Shown piece by piece: positions 9,280-18,408 of a stretch of 64,000 bases of DNA (the stretch's first letter is position 1; the number at the start of each line of letters is the position of its first letter). The translations under genes were made by a program, and so were the position numbers. This DNA comes from Lachnospiraceae bacterium. GTDB lineage: Bacteria > Bacillota > Clostridia > Lachnospirales > Lachnospiraceae. Where the stretch lies: contig SFGF01000004.1 of the NCBI GenBank assembly GCA_004556655.1, forward strand, positions 1-64,000, in the 5' to 3' direction. The notes under the pieces were generated by a model. The model worked only from the letters and a program-made list of their open reading frames with translations, did not search any database and was not told the DNA's origin.

Positions 9280-10413
9280 TTATATTTGTTCCAGCTTCAG
9301 AGCCTCCAGTGTCTCCTGCACCACAATTTCCTTCCGGAATTCTTTTTTCATCTTTTCCCTTCCGGCTCTTCCCATCAGTGCCCGTTTTCCCGGATCAAGC
9401 GTCATGAATTTTTTCATAGCCTGATACAGACTTTCCCGATCTCTTGGTTTTACCAGATAACCATTCTTCCCTTTGTCAACGGCTTCCCGGCACCCCGGTA
9501 TATTGGTGGTGATGACAGGTCTTCCCATGGCTCCGGCCTCTAAGAGCACATTGCTCATACCTTCATGATAGCTGGGAAGGACTACACAGTCTGCTTTCGT
9601 ATAGAAAGGTCTGGGATCCTGATGAAAGCCATAGAACTTTACGATGCCCTCCTGTTCCAGCTTCTCCACTATGTCCCGATACTCTTCTTCAAAAAAACCC
9701 ACCAGATCCAGGACAAAATTTTTATTTTCTTTATGTAAACGGCGAACGGCATGAAGCAACTCATCAATACCTTTTTCCTTCATGATCCTTCCCAGATACA
9801 GGAAATGAAACTTTTCATTCTCCGGGTATGGCTGAAGACTGTAGTAAGAAAGATTGATCCCGGCTCCCCGCAGAATCTTCTGTTTTTCGATCGGGAAAAT
9901 ATTTCTTTTCTGAAATTCTCTCGCATTGATTTCATTTTCAAAGAACACCGTCCGGACTTTACGGAAAGCCCACTTATATAAAAACGTCACCATGCGTGCA
10001 AGCACCTTATTTTGAAAAGCACTGCCCAGACCCTGTACATTGGCACAGAAAGGGATACCCATTCTTCCGCAGAGCCACCCGGCATATACATTTGGTTTGA
10101 TGGAATATGTAATCACAAGATCCGGCTGTTCCTTCTTTAATATAGAGCGATACTGACGGATCAAATTCATATCCGTGATGGGATTCATCCCTCTTCGTTC
10201 CATGTCTGTCTTGATGCAGCGCAGACCCATGTTCTGAAAGTCTGTTTCATGACCCACAAAAGGCATACTGAGGACCACTTCATAATCTTTCATCAGTTCC
10301 GTGATCAGTTCTCTGCGGAACTGCCACAGCATATAAGAATGATTGGTGATAATCAATATTTTCTTTTTTGTTCTTTTTTGATCTCCCGTTCTTCCCTTGG
10401 CTATGCCATTCAT
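9280..10413 (-). CDS. Family 4 glycosyltransferase (PglA/CapM-like)
   Basis: A GT-B fold enzyme of 377 residues. It begins near KKILIITNHSYMLWQFRREL and has TYSIKPNVYAG and NVQGLGSAF, features of transferases that act on undecaprenyl-diphosphate-linked amino sugars (PglA/WbnH group). The donor domain has LYLGRIMKEKGIDEL and LPSYHEGMSNVLLEAGAMG. I take the ATG at 10413, with AGGGGG ten bases upstream, rather than the earlier TTG/ATG that would overlap the dehydratase gene. It directly follows the dehydratase, so it may use the dideoxy sugar made by that pathway (inference). Confidence 0.85.
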   Translation of the reverse strand: MNGIAKGRTGDQKRTKKKILIITNHSYMLWQFRRELITELMKDYEVVLSMPFVGHETDFQNMGLRCIKTDMERRGMNPITDMNLIRQYRSILKKEQPDLVITYSIKPNVYAGWLCGRMGIPFCANVQGLGSAFQNKVLARMVTFLYKWAFRKVRTVFFENEINAREFQKRNIFPIEKQKILRGAGINLSYYSLQPYPENEKFHFLYLGRIMKEKGIDELLHAVRRLHKENKNFVLDLVGFFEEEYRDIVEKLEQEGIVKFYGFHQDPRPFYTKADCVVLPSYHEGMSNVLLEAGAMGRPVITTNIPGCREAVDKGKNGYLVKPRDRESLYQAMKKFMTLDPGKRALMGRAGREKMKKEFRKEIVVQETLEALKLEQI

Positions 10414-10427
10414 TTTATTACTTCCCC

Positions 10428-12356
10428 CTAAATTGCGGCTTTCACGTTCTTTTTTGGACAATTTTCATCTTGATCTGCCTCATGATATTCAGGTACAAGT
10501 TCTTTTACTAACTGACGAATATTATCACTCTCATTATACGCAGCCTCATATAATGTTTTCATTTTGTTTTTTAATCTTTCTATGTCTACCGGATTCTGCT
10601 GGCAGACAAATATCTTTTCATTCTGTGTCCCTACCAGATTTGCTTCATTGATCAGAAGCTCTTCATACAGCTTTTCTCCCGGACGCAGACCTACAAATCG
10701 AATTTCGATATCATCCTCACGAAGTCCGGAAAGCCGGATCATATTTTTGGCAAGATCCAGTATCTTTACCGGTTCTCCCATATCCAGAATAAAGATCTCT
10801 CCTCCTTTTGCCAGTGCTCCTGCCTGAAGTACCAGACTGACAGCCTCCGGAATCGTCATGAAATACCGGATGATATCCGGATGTGTGACTGTGACAGGAC
10901 CACCCTCTGCAATCTGCTTTTTGAAAAGAGGGATCACACTTCCATTGCTTCCCAGTACATTTCCAAACCGGACAGCAGCAAACTCCGTCTGAGATTTCTG
11001 TGAAAATTCCTGAATGACCATCTCACAGATTCGTTTGGATGCACCCATGATATTCGTAGGACGCACCGCCTTGTCTGTAGAGATCAGAATCATTTTCTTC
11101 ACATGAAAAATATCAGCTTCCCTTGCAACATGGAACGTACCGATGACATTATTTTTGATTGCCTCATTGGGGCTTGTCTCCATCAAAGGTACGTGTTTGT
11201 GCGCTGCCGCATGAAATACCAGATCCGGACGATATTTGTCAAAGATCCAGTGAAGACGCTTGGAATTTCTCACAGAAGCAATCAATACTACCAGATTCAG
11301 CTCAGGAAACTTCTTCTGTAATTCCATCTGAAGCTCATAAGCATTATTTTCATAGATATCTACAATCACCAGCTGTTTCGGATGGTTGGCAGCTACCTGT
11401 CTGCAGATCTCACTTCCGATGGAGCCTCCTCCTCCGGTAACGAGCACTACCTGATTCTTTACATAAGCCATCACTGATTCCATCTCGAGCTGAATCGGTT
11501 CTCTTCCCAACAGATCATCGATCTCAACTTCACGAAGCATCGATACATTCACTTCGTCGTTTACCATCTGATACATGCCGGGAAGCGTCCTCAGATTACA
11601 ATCTGTCTGATTACAGATTTCAAGGATTTTCCTTCTCTCCTTCGTTGACAACGTAGGAATCGCGATTACGATCTCCTGAATGTCATATTTTTCTGCACAC
11701 TCTATGATATGGTCCCGATTGCCCACGATCGGTACACCATGAAGATAGGTACCCGTTTTATTCTGATCATCATCTATGATACATCTTACATCTCTGTTCA
11801 GATGTTTGCTTTCCAGCATCTCGCGTACGATCATATAGCCGGCTCTGCCTGCCCCAAATACCATGGTCCGTACCGGATCACTCTCATGCCTGCGTATTTT
11901 TTCCTGATACCAGTCTCTTAAAATCCTGTAAGCAAATCTGCTGGCAGTAATAAAGATAGCGAGAATAGTCACATAGAGAAACGGATAGCTTCGAGGCATC
12001 TCCAGTCCTGCCACATGCATCCCTACGGTCTGAATCAGGGTTGTCACAACACAGGCGATCAAAATATTTAAAAGTTCAGTAAGGCTGGCAAAACGCCACA
12101 GACTGCTGTACAGCTTGGCAAGCCAGAAACAAAATATTGTTACTGCCAGATTCCACGGATAGTATGTAACCAGGGATTCCCAGAATCTGGGATCAACTGC
12201 GCGAAAACTAAAATCAAAGCGTACCAGCAATGCCAATACGGAGCATATACTGATCAGCAGCAAATCAGCAAATAAAAAAACCAGTCCACGCATGAAACTT
12301 TCTTTGCTTCTACGAAAATGTATATTCTCTTTATTTCTGAAATTAAAACGGATCAT
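10428..12356 (-). CDS. PglF/CapD-type membrane nucleotide-sugar 4,6-dehydratase
   Basis: A 642-residue protein. Four membrane helices lie within residues 22-145, then come two nucleotide-binding domains: GAGRAG at 168-173 (CoA-binding-like fold) and TGGGGSIG at 307-314 (SDR NAD(P) site). STDKAV at 426-431 and MGASKR at 437-442 are the active-site regions of the long membrane-bound dehydratases, in which threonine, aspartate and lysine replace the usual serine-tyrosine-lysine triad. The enzyme converts UDP-GlcNAc to the 4-keto-6-deoxy sugar that starts bacillosamine or FucNAc-type sugars. It is the first gene of the operon, 48 bases behind a clear promoter. Confidence 0.9.
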   Translation of the reverse strand: MIRFNFRNKENIHFRRSKESFMRGLVFLFADLLLISICSVLALLVRFDFSFRAVDPRFWESLVTYYPWNLAVTIFCFWLAKLYSSLWRFASLTELLNILIACVVTTLIQTVGMHVAGLEMPRSYPFLYVTILAIFITASRFAYRILRDWYQEKIRRHESDPVRTMVFGAGRAGYMIVREMLESKHLNRDVRCIIDDDQNKTGTYLHGVPIVGNRDHIIECAEKYDIQEIVIAIPTLSTKERRKILEICNQTDCNLRTLPGMYQMVNDEVNVSMLREVEIDDLLGREPIQLEMESVMAYVKNQVVLVTGGGGSIGSEICRQVAANHPKQLVIVDIYENNAYELQMELQKKFPELNLVVLIASVRNSKRLHWIFDKYRPDLVFHAAAHKHVPLMETSPNEAIKNNVIGTFHVAREADIFHVKKMILISTDKAVRPTNIMGASKRICEMVIQEFSQKSQTEFAAVRFGNVLGSNGSVIPLFKKQIAEGGPVTVTHPDIIRYFMTIPEAVSLVLQAGALAKGGEIFILDMGEPVKILDLAKNMIRLSGLREDDIEIRFVGLRPGEKLYEELLINEANLVGTQNEKIFVCQQNPVDIERLKNKMKTLYEAAYNESDNIRQLVKELVPEYHEADQDENCPKKNVKAAI

Positions 12357-12403
12357 ACTCTTTCCTCTCTACACGTAGACAGAATGATAGCACACTACAT
12401 CTT

Positions 12404-12432
12404 ATGTTATAGCAATTATCTGAAAAAGTCAA
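12404..12432 (-). promoter_or_regulatory. Promoter of the capsule operon
   Basis: On the minus strand TTGACT and TAACAT are spaced by exactly 17 bases, ending 47 bases before the dehydratase ATG. This is the only good sigma-A match between tpiA and the capsule genes and most likely drives at least 12.4-6.9 kb. Confidence 0.7.
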
Positions 12433-12535
12433 GGAACCTATTTTCTTCTTTTCCCTGTAAGTACAAAATCGAAATGCATATTTTGACAGCGATTTCCTCT
12501 TATTACTTTCCCTGTTAAAGCATTTGCACAAACAT

Positions 12536-12600
12536 AAAATACCATTAAATACATGTTGCAAAGGAAATTTCGCCTTTTTTCATGTATTTAATGGTATTTT
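12536..12600 (-). terminator. Large inverted repeat, probable tpiA terminator
   Basis: Two perfectly complementary 20-base arms (12536-12555 and 12581-12600, outer ends AAAATACC) flank a 25-base loop. The outer end runs into ATTTTATGTTTG on the minus strand. It begins 26 bases after the tpiA stop, consistent with termination of gap-pgk-tpiA. The length and perfection of the arms and the large loop are unusual for a simple terminator. Confidence 0.65.
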
Positions 12601-12625
12601 TCTATGACTTATTTATAAAAAATAA

Positions 12626-13375
12626 TTATTTGTAGTTTACGATCTGACCGAATTCTTCTTTAAGAGAAGCTCCTCCAACCAGTCCGCCGTCGATGTCTGC
12701 CTGAGCAAACAGATCAGCTGCTGTCTTGGAGTTTACAGATCCGCCGTACTGGATGCGGATAGCTGCTGCTGTAGCATCATCATAGATCTCAGCGATGCAC
12801 TCACGGATCTTGCCGCATACTTCCTGAGCCTGCTCAGTTGTAGCAGTTTTTCCGGTTCCGATTGCCCAGATTGGCTCGTAAGCGATAACTGCTTCTTTTG
12901 CCTGATCTGCTGTCAGTCCCTGGAATCCGATCTTAACCTGCTGACGGATGAAATCCATCGTTACGCCCTGCTCTCTCTGTTCCAGAGATTCGCCGCAGCA
13001 CATGATCGGGGTCAGGCCATGTTCAAAAGCTTTATGCATTTTTTTATTGATATCTGCATCTGTCTCACCAAAATATCCTCTTCTCTCAGAATGTCCAAGG
13101 ATTACATACTTAACGCCTGCATCTACCAGCATGTTCGGAGATATCTCGCCTGTGTAAGCACCTTTCTCCTCAAAATACATATTTTCAGCACCAACCTGAA
13201 TGTTGGAGTCTTTTGCAGCTTCAACAACCGGTACGATATCGATCGCCGGTACACAGAATACTACGTCCACTTCGTCATTTTTTACCAGTGGTTTTAAAGT
13301 TTCAACCAGTTTTACTGCCTCACTAGGAGTCATGTTCATCTTCCAGTTACCAGCAATAATTTTCTTTCTTGCCAT
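12626..13375 (-). CDS. tpiA: Triosephosphate isomerase
   Basis: Interconverts dihydroxyacetone phosphate and glyceraldehyde 3-phosphate in the cytoplasm. The 249-residue (beta/alpha)8 barrel shows the substrate lysine in AGNWKMN, the electrophilic histidine in LGHSERR, the catalytic glutamate in AYEPIWAIGTG and the phosphate-binding YGGSV and VGGASL. I use the ATG at 13375, with GAGG nine bases upstream; the frame extends to a TTG that is probably not used. It is the last gene of gap-pgk-tpiA, 26 bases after pgk. Confidence 0.98.
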   Translation of the reverse strand: MARKKIIAGNWKMNMTPSEAVKLVETLKPLVKNDEVDVVFCVPAIDIVPVVEAAKDSNIQVGAENMYFEEKGAYTGEISPNMLVDAGVKYVILGHSERRGYFGETDADINKKMHKAFEHGLTPIMCCGESLEQREQGVTMDFIRQQVKIGFQGLTADQAKEAVIAYEPIWAIGTGKTATTEQAQEVCGKIRECIAEIYDDATAAAIRIQYGGSVNSKTAADLFAQADIDGGLVGGASLKEEFGQIVNYK

Positions 13376-13401
13376 ACTTTTATCCTCTTTTCCCAAGAAA
13401 T

Positions 13402-14595
13402 TTATTTGTCGTTCGCTGCTGCTACACCCGGCAGTTCCTTGCCTTCCAGGAATTCCAGAGAAGCGCCGCCACCTGTAGAGATATGAGTCATCTTGTCACC
13501 ATATCCAAGGATGTTAACTGCTGCTGCGGAGTCTCCTCCACCGATGATTGTGGTGGCATCTGTTTCAGCCAGAGCTGCTGCTACAGTCTCTGTACCATGA
13601 GCAAAATTCGGCATCTCGAAGCATCCCATCGGTCCGTTCCATACAACAGTCTTAGCATCTTTCACAGCATCTGCAAAGAGTTTTTCTGTTTCCGGTCCGA
13701 TATCAAGACCTTCCCATCCTTCCGGGATCTCTCCGGTCGGAACGATCTGGATATTGCAGTCATTGGAGAAATCATCACCGATTCTGTTATCGATCGGAAG
13801 AAGCAGTTTTACGCCTTTATCTTCTGCTTTTTTCTTCATATCCAGAGCATACTGCAGATAATCATCTTCACACAGAGAATTTCCGATTGTACCGCCCTCA
13901 GCTTTTGCAAAAGTATAAGCCATTCCACCGCCGATAATCAGAGTATCTACTTTATCAAGCAGGTTATTGATTACGGAAATCTTGCTGGATACTTTTGCTC
14001 CGCCCAGGATTGCTACGAATGGTCTTTCCGGATTATTTACTGCATTGCCAAGGAAATCGATTTCTTTCTGCATCAGATATCCCACTACTGCAGTATCAAC
14101 GTATTTTGTAACACCTACGTTGGAGCAGTGTGCACGATGTGCAGTTCCGAATGCATCGTTAACAAATACATCACACAGAGAAGCCAGCTCTTTGGAGAAT
14201 GCTTCGCCGTTCTTGGTTTCTTCTGCACGATAACGGGTATTTTCCAGAAGGATCACATCGCCGTCTTCCATAGCTTCCACTGCAGCTTTTGCATTTGGTC
14301 CTACAACTTCCGGATCAGCAGCAAATTTTACTTCCTGTCCAAGAAGTTCAGAAAGACGTACAGCTACCGGTGCCAGAGACAGTTCCGGTTTTGGTTCTCC
14401 CTTCGGTTTTCCCAGATGAGAGCAAAGAATAACTTTTCCTCCATCTGCAATCAGTTTTTTGATTGTTGGCAGAGCTGCTACCAGACGGTTCTCGTCTGTA
14501 ATCTTGCCATCCTGAAGCGGTACGTTGAAATCACAGCGTACCAGTACTTTTTTTCCTTTTACGTTGATATCATCAACAGATTTTTTGTTCAGCAT
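13402..14595 (-). CDS. pgk: Phosphoglycerate kinase
   Basis: Transfers the acyl phosphate of 1,3-bisphosphoglycerate to ADP. The protein has 397 residues, the usual length. VLVRCDFNVPL (the PGK signature), the basic patch in SHLGKPKGEP, ALLGGAKVSSKI-type sequence and the C-terminal GGGDSAAA glycine loop are all present. AAGGAGGAG lies eight bases before the ATG. It is the middle gene of the glycolytic operon; a hairpin upstream at 14621-14650 may reduce transcription from gap into pgk. Confidence 0.98.
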   Translation of the reverse strand: MLNKKSVDDINVKGKKVLVRCDFNVPLQDGKITDENRLVAALPTIKKLIADGGKVILCSHLGKPKGEPKPELSLAPVAVRLSELLGQEVKFAADPEVVGPNAKAAVEAMEDGDVILLENTRYRAEETKNGEAFSKELASLCDVFVNDAFGTAHRAHCSNVGVTKYVDTAVVGYLMQKEIDFLGNAVNNPERPFVAILGGAKVSSKISVINNLLDKVDTLIIGGGMAYTFAKAEGGTIGNSLCEDDYLQYALDMKKKAEDKGVKLLLPIDNRIGDDFSNDCNIQIVPTGEIPEGWEGLDIGPETEKLFADAVKDAKTVVWNGPMGCFEMPNFAHGTETVAAALAETDATTIIGGGDSAAAVNILGYGDKMTHISTGGGASLEFLEGKELPGVAAANDK

Positions 14596-14620
14596 TGGGG
14601 AACTCCTCCTTTTAAATTAT

Positions 14621-14650
14621 AAAAAGAAGTCCGGTCCATACAGACCGGAC
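14621..14650 (-). terminator. Intrinsic terminator between gap and pgk
   Basis: On the minus strand an 8-base stem GTCCGGTC/GACCGGAC closes a 6-base loop and runs into TTCTTTTT. It lies 43 bases after the gap stop and 26 bases before the pgk ATG. Partial termination here would give more gap than pgk-tpiA mRNA. Confidence 0.75.
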
Positions 14651-14692
14651 CCTTGATGAGCCTATTTCGCTTAAACTTCTTTGTTTTCTAAA

Positions 14693-15712
14693 TTAAGCGT
14701 TCAGTAATTTACCGAAATGTTTGATTGTTCTTACCATCTGGCTTGTGTAAGAATTCTCGTTGTCATACCATGAAACAACCTGAACTTCTGTTGTTCCGTT
14801 TTCCAGAGGCAGTACCATTGTCTGTGTTGCATCGAACAGAGAACCGAATCTCATTCCTACGATATCGCTGGATACGATTTCGTCTTCGTTGTAACCGAAG
14901 GATTCGTTGGAAGCTGCTTTCATAGCTGCGTTGATCTGATCTTTTGTAACATTTCCTTCAACAACTGCTGTCAGGATAGTGGTGGAACCTGTTGGGGTTG
15001 GAACACGCTGTGCGGATCCGATCAGTTTGCCGTTCAGTTCCGGAATAACCAGACCGATAGCTTTTGCAGCACCTGTGCTGTTTGGAACGATGTTAACTGC
15101 AGCTGCACGGGATCTTCTCAGATCGTCTTTTCTCTGCGGTCCGTCCAGAGTCATCTGATCACCTGTGTATGCATGGATTGTACACATGATACCGGATTTG
15201 ATCGGAGCCAGGTCGTTCAGAGCTTTTGCCATAGGAGCAAGGCAGTTTGTTGTACAGGATGCAGCAGAAATAACTGTATCTTCATTTGTCAGAGTGTCAT
15301 GGTTTACGTTGTAAACGATAGTTTTCAGATCGTTTCCAGCCGGAGCGGAAATGATAACATGTTTAGCACCAGCATCGATATGAGCCTGTGCTTTTGCTTT
15401 GGATGTATAGAATCCTGTACACTCCAGAACTACATCTACACCGATTTCTCCCCAGGGAAGTTCAGCTGCGTTTGCCTTTGCGTAGATTTTAATTTCTTTT
15501 CCGTCAACAGTGATAGAATCTTCACCAGCTGTTACAGTATCAGCCAGAGCATATCTTCCCTGTGTGGAATCGTATTTCAGTAAGTGAGCCAGCATTTTCG
15601 GGGATGTCAGGTCGTTGATTGCAACGATTTCAAATCCTTCTGCTCCAAACATCTGTCTGAATGCAAGACGTCCAATACGTCCAAAACCATTGATTGCTAC
15701 TTTTACTGCCAT
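14693..15712 (-). CDS. gap: Glyceraldehyde-3-phosphate dehydrogenase, type I
   Basis: Oxidative phosphorylation of glyceraldehyde 3-phosphate with NAD. The protein has 339 residues. INGFGRIGR is the NAD-binding loop, SAASCTTNCLAP contains the catalytic cysteine, and SWYDNENSY is the C-terminal signature. I place the start at the ATG at 15712, with AGGAGG ten bases upstream; the in-frame ATG at 15721 touches the ribosome site. It is the first gene of gap-pgk-tpiA, behind a strong promoter at 15789-15817. Confidence 0.98.
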   Translation of the reverse strand: MAVKVAINGFGRIGRLAFRQMFGAEGFEIVAINDLTSPKMLAHLLKYDSTQGRYALADTVTAGEDSITVDGKEIKIYAKANAAELPWGEIGVDVVLECTGFYTSKAKAQAHIDAGAKHVIISAPAGNDLKTIVYNVNHDTLTNEDTVISAASCTTNCLAPMAKALNDLAPIKSGIMCTIHAYTGDQMTLDGPQRKDDLRRSRAAAVNIVPNSTGAAKAIGLVIPELNGKLIGSAQRVPTPTGSTTILTAVVEGNVTKDQINAAMKAASNESFGYNEDEIVSSDIVGMRFGSLFDATQTMVLPLENGTTEVQVVSWYDNENSYTSQMVRTIKHFGKLLNA

Positions 15713-15788
15713 GATTTTCATTCCTCCTAAAAAGTAAATAAAATTTGTGAGTTCCTTAGATTGTTAAAGAAACATCAACCTATTAGTT

Positions 15789-15817
15789 ATTTTACCTAAT
15801 TTGTCCAGAAAATTCAA
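15789..15817 (-). promoter_or_regulatory. Promoter of gap-pgk-tpiA
   Basis: Minus-strand TTGAAT and TAAAAT with a 17-base spacer; the leader to the gap start is about 70 bases. No CggR-like operator was recognised. Confidence 0.75.
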
Positions 15818-15848
15818 GCCTATTTTGAAAAAACGATAAAAGAATCTA

Positions 15849-16640
15849 TTATAATTTTATAAAATATGATTTTTTATCACGAAAGACTGTATAATACCCA
15901 AATCCGCAGGATTTTAGTAACTCCGGCACTTGATCAAAGCCATACCCCAGTACATCCGGCGTGTGTCCGTCCGATCCTATGGTGATTTTTTCTCCTCCAA
16001 GCTCACGATAACGGCGTATCACATCCGGATGAGGATTTGTGAAAGAAAGCATCCGAAGCCCTGCCGTATTTACTTCGAGTGCAATATTTTTCTCAATCAG
16101 ACACTTCAGGATCGCATCGATTTCACGAGAATATTTCTCATACGAATATTCTTGATCTTTGTTTTTTCCATACCGTACTACATAGTCCAGATGACCCAGC
16201 GTTTGAATGGCGGGTGCATCCTCCAGGACTTCCAGCGTAGCCCGAAAATACTCCCGGTAGGCTTCTTCATCACCTACTCTGTCAAATATCTTTCCATAAT
16301 AAGGATCTTCCCCATAGATCAAATGCATGGAACCGATCACAAAGTCAAACGGGTATTTGTCGATATATTGGTTCAGCCTGTCCTTCAGATGCTTTTGAAG
16401 ACCCACCTCAACACCCAGACTGATATCGATTCTGTCTTTATAAGTTTCTTTTAACTCAAGAACCTTGCTTACGTATCGGTCCGTATCCAGCTGAAATTCA
16501 CCTCCCGGATAATCCATATCCATATGATCCGTAATACAGATATGTTCCATCCCCAGACGGATAGCCTGTTCCACCTGTTCTTCCATCCTGGTGTCACTGT
16601 CAGTCGAAAAATTTGTATGCATATGACAGTCAGCGATCAT
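15849..16640 (-). CDS. PHP-domain histidinol-phosphatase (HisJ-like)
   Basis: A 263-residue PHP-family metallophosphoesterase. The metal ligands are visible in order: CHMHTNFSTDS, CITDHMD, GVEVG, GSMHL, NTAG and the closing GSDGHTPD. Enzymes of this type remove phosphate from histidinol phosphate in histidine synthesis; no other his gene is nearby, so a different small phosphoester is possible. AGGAGG lies eight bases before the ATG at 16640. It follows the iscU terminator with only 30 bases between, so it may depend on read-through. Confidence 0.85.
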   Translation of the reverse strand: MIADCHMHTNFSTDSDTRMEEQVEQAIRLGMEHICITDHMDMDYPGGEFQLDTDRYVSKVLELKETYKDRIDISLGVEVGLQKHLKDRLNQYIDKYPFDFVIGSMHLIYGEDPYYGKIFDRVGDEEAYREYFRATLEVLEDAPAIQTLGHLDYVVRYGKNKDQEYSYEKYSREIDAILKCLIEKNIALEVNTAGLRMLSFTNPHPDVIRRYRELGGEKITIGSDGHTPDVLGYGFDQVPELLKSCGFGYYTVFRDKKSYFIKL

Positions 16641-16671
16641 GTCTTTTTCCTCCTCTGTCTTTCCTTTTCCC

Positions 16672-16709
16672 AAAAACAGGCTGTCATTATTTTCATAACT
16701 GACAGCCTG
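16672..16709 (-). terminator. Terminator after iscU
   Basis: A perfect 10-base stem CAGGCTGTCA/TGACAGCCTG closes a 13-base loop and is followed on the minus strand by TTTTTGGG. It starts seven bases after the iscU stop and ends the iscR-iscS-iscU transcript. Confidence 0.85.
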
Positions 16710-16715
16710 ATCTGA

Positions 16716-17159
16716 TTAATATTCTTCCTTTTCGTCCTCTTCTCCCTCATGGATATCGGATTTTGGTTTGGACAATCCTTCGATCTTAATTCCTTTTTTC
16801 TCTGCATAATCCCAGAGTGCTGCATGGATTGCTTCCTCAGCAAGCAGAGAGCAGTGTACTTTTACCGGCGGCAGTCCGTCCAGAGCTTCCATAACTGCTT
16901 TGTTGGTAACCTGAAGTGCTTCCTGAATGGTTTTTCCTTTTACCAGTTCAGTAGCCATACTGCTGGTAGCAACTGCTGCACCACAGCCGAATGTTTTGAA
17001 CTTACAGTCTCTGATGATTCCATCATCATCTACATCAAGATACATTCTCATGATATCGCCGCATTTTGCATTTCCAACGGTTCCTACACCGCTTGCATTT
17101 TCAATTTCTCCTACATTTCTTGGATTCTGGAAATGATCCATTACCTTTTCACTGTACAT
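16716..17159 (-). CDS. iscU: Fe-S cluster assembly scaffold, IscU/NifU type
   Basis: A 147-residue scaffold on which Fe-S clusters are assembled before transfer to target proteins. The three ligand cysteines are seen in NAKCGD, TFGCGAA and VHCS, with the aspartate next to the first as in IscU. The acidic tail (HEGEEDEKEEY) is an extension. I use the ATG at 17159, with GGAGG eight bases upstream; the in-frame ATG at 17174 overlaps that ribosome site. It follows the cysteine desulfurase gene and gets its sulfur from that enzyme. Confidence 0.95.
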   Translation of the reverse strand: MYSEKVMDHFQNPRNVGEIENASGVGTVGNAKCGDIMRMYLDVDDDGIIRDCKFKTFGCGAAVATSSMATELVKGKTIQEALQVTNKAVMEALDGLPPVKVHCSLLAEEAIHAALWDYAEKKGIKIEGLSKPKSDIHEGEEDEKEEY

Positions 17160-17209
17160 TGTATTTTCCTCCATATCCTATCAAAAATACTGACTGTTGC
17201 TTTTCACTT

Positions 17210-18394
17210 TTATTTGTTCTGCTTCTTTATAAAATCTTCGTAGAGCGGAGACATACTTCTGAGTCTTGCTACGATTTCTTTAATCTTTTCTACTACAAAA
17301 TCCACATCTTCTTTGGTAGTTTCTTCACTGATCGTCATACGAAGAGATCCATGTGCGATCTCATGAGGCAGACCGATCGCCAGAAGTACATGGGAAGGAT
17401 CCAGAGAACCTGAGGTACATGCAGAACCACTGGATGCACAGATTCCTTCCATATCAAGCATGATCAGCAGGGACTCACCCTCTACAAACCGGAAGCTGAA
17501 GTTTACATTATTCGGAAGACGAAGTGTCCGATGTCCGTTCAATCTGCAGTAAGGAATCTCTGCTTCAATCTTCTGAATCAGATAATCTCTCACCTCACGT
17601 TCTTTTGCTGTGCGTTCTTCCATAGTTCTTGCCGCACGTTCAGCTGCCACACCGTATCCAACGATGCCCGGAACATTTTCTGTACCGGCTCTTCTCTTTC
17701 TCTCCTGTGCGCCGCCGTGGATCAGAGAACGGATCTTGACACCCTTGCGGATATACAGGAAACCGATTCCCTTTGGTCCGTTGATCTTATGAGCACTGGA
17801 ACTGAGCATATCAATATTGCACTCATCTACATTGATCGGCAGCTGTCCAAAAGCCTGAACAGCATCTGTATGGAACAGTATTCCATGTTCTTTTGCAATC
17901 ATACCAATCTCTTTGATTGGCTGGATTGAACCGATTTCATTGTTTGCTGTCATAACGGAGATCAGGATCGTCTCCGGAGTGATTGCTTTTTCCAGATCTT
18001 CCAGACGGATGATACCATTTTCATCCACATCCAGATAGGTCACTTTCGCGCCCTGTTTTTCCAGCCACTCGCAGGTATGCAGAATCGCATGATGTTCAAT
18101 CTTTGTCGTAATAATGTGATTTCCTTTGTCTTTATATGCTTCAAATGTAGCTTTCAGTGCCCAGTTGTCTGCTTCTGAACCACCTGCAGTGAAGTAGATT
18201 TCGTTTGTCTTGGCTCCGAGCACATTTGCGATTTTTTCTCTTCCTTCATTGATCGCTTTTTTGCTTTCTCCCGCCAGTTCATAGATACTGGAAGGATTTC
18301 CGTAATATTCCGTAAAATACGGAAGCATCGCTTCCACTACCTCCGGTGCAGTCTTGGTTGTAGCCGCATTATCCAGATATATTAATTTTTTCAT
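17210..18394 (-). CDS. iscS: Cysteine desulfurase, IscS/NifS type
   Basis: A PLP enzyme that removes sulfur from cysteine as a persulfide for Fe-S assembly. The protein has 394 residues. YLDNAATTKTAPEV opens the fold, TDAVQAFGQ binds the cofactor ring, SAHKINGPKG contains the PLP lysine, and ASSGSACTSGS contains the mobile catalytic cysteine. It lies 14 bases after the Rrf2 regulator gene and before iscU, in one operon. Confidence 0.97.
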   Translation of the reverse strand: MKKLIYLDNAATTKTAPEVVEAMLPYFTEYYGNPSSIYELAGESKKAINEGREKIANVLGAKTNEIYFTAGGSEADNWALKATFEAYKDKGNHIITTKIEHHAILHTCEWLEKQGAKVTYLDVDENGIIRLEDLEKAITPETILISVMTANNEIGSIQPIKEIGMIAKEHGILFHTDAVQAFGQLPINVDECNIDMLSSSAHKINGPKGIGFLYIRKGVKIRSLIHGGAQERKRRAGTENVPGIVGYGVAAERAARTMEERTAKEREVRDYLIQKIEAEIPYCRLNGHRTLRLPNNVNFSFRFVEGESLLIMLDMEGICASSGSACTSGSLDPSHVLLAIGLPHEIAHGSLRMTISEETTKEDVDFVVEKIKEIVARLRSMSPLYEDFIKKQNK

Positions 18395-18408
18395 GATTTT
18401 ATAGCCTC

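Noticed and set aside
13369..14622. 417-codon open frame on the plus strand opposite pgk
   Set aside because: It lies fully antisense to a clear phosphoglycerate kinase gene, has a cysteine- and serine-rich low-information translation and no ribosome site.
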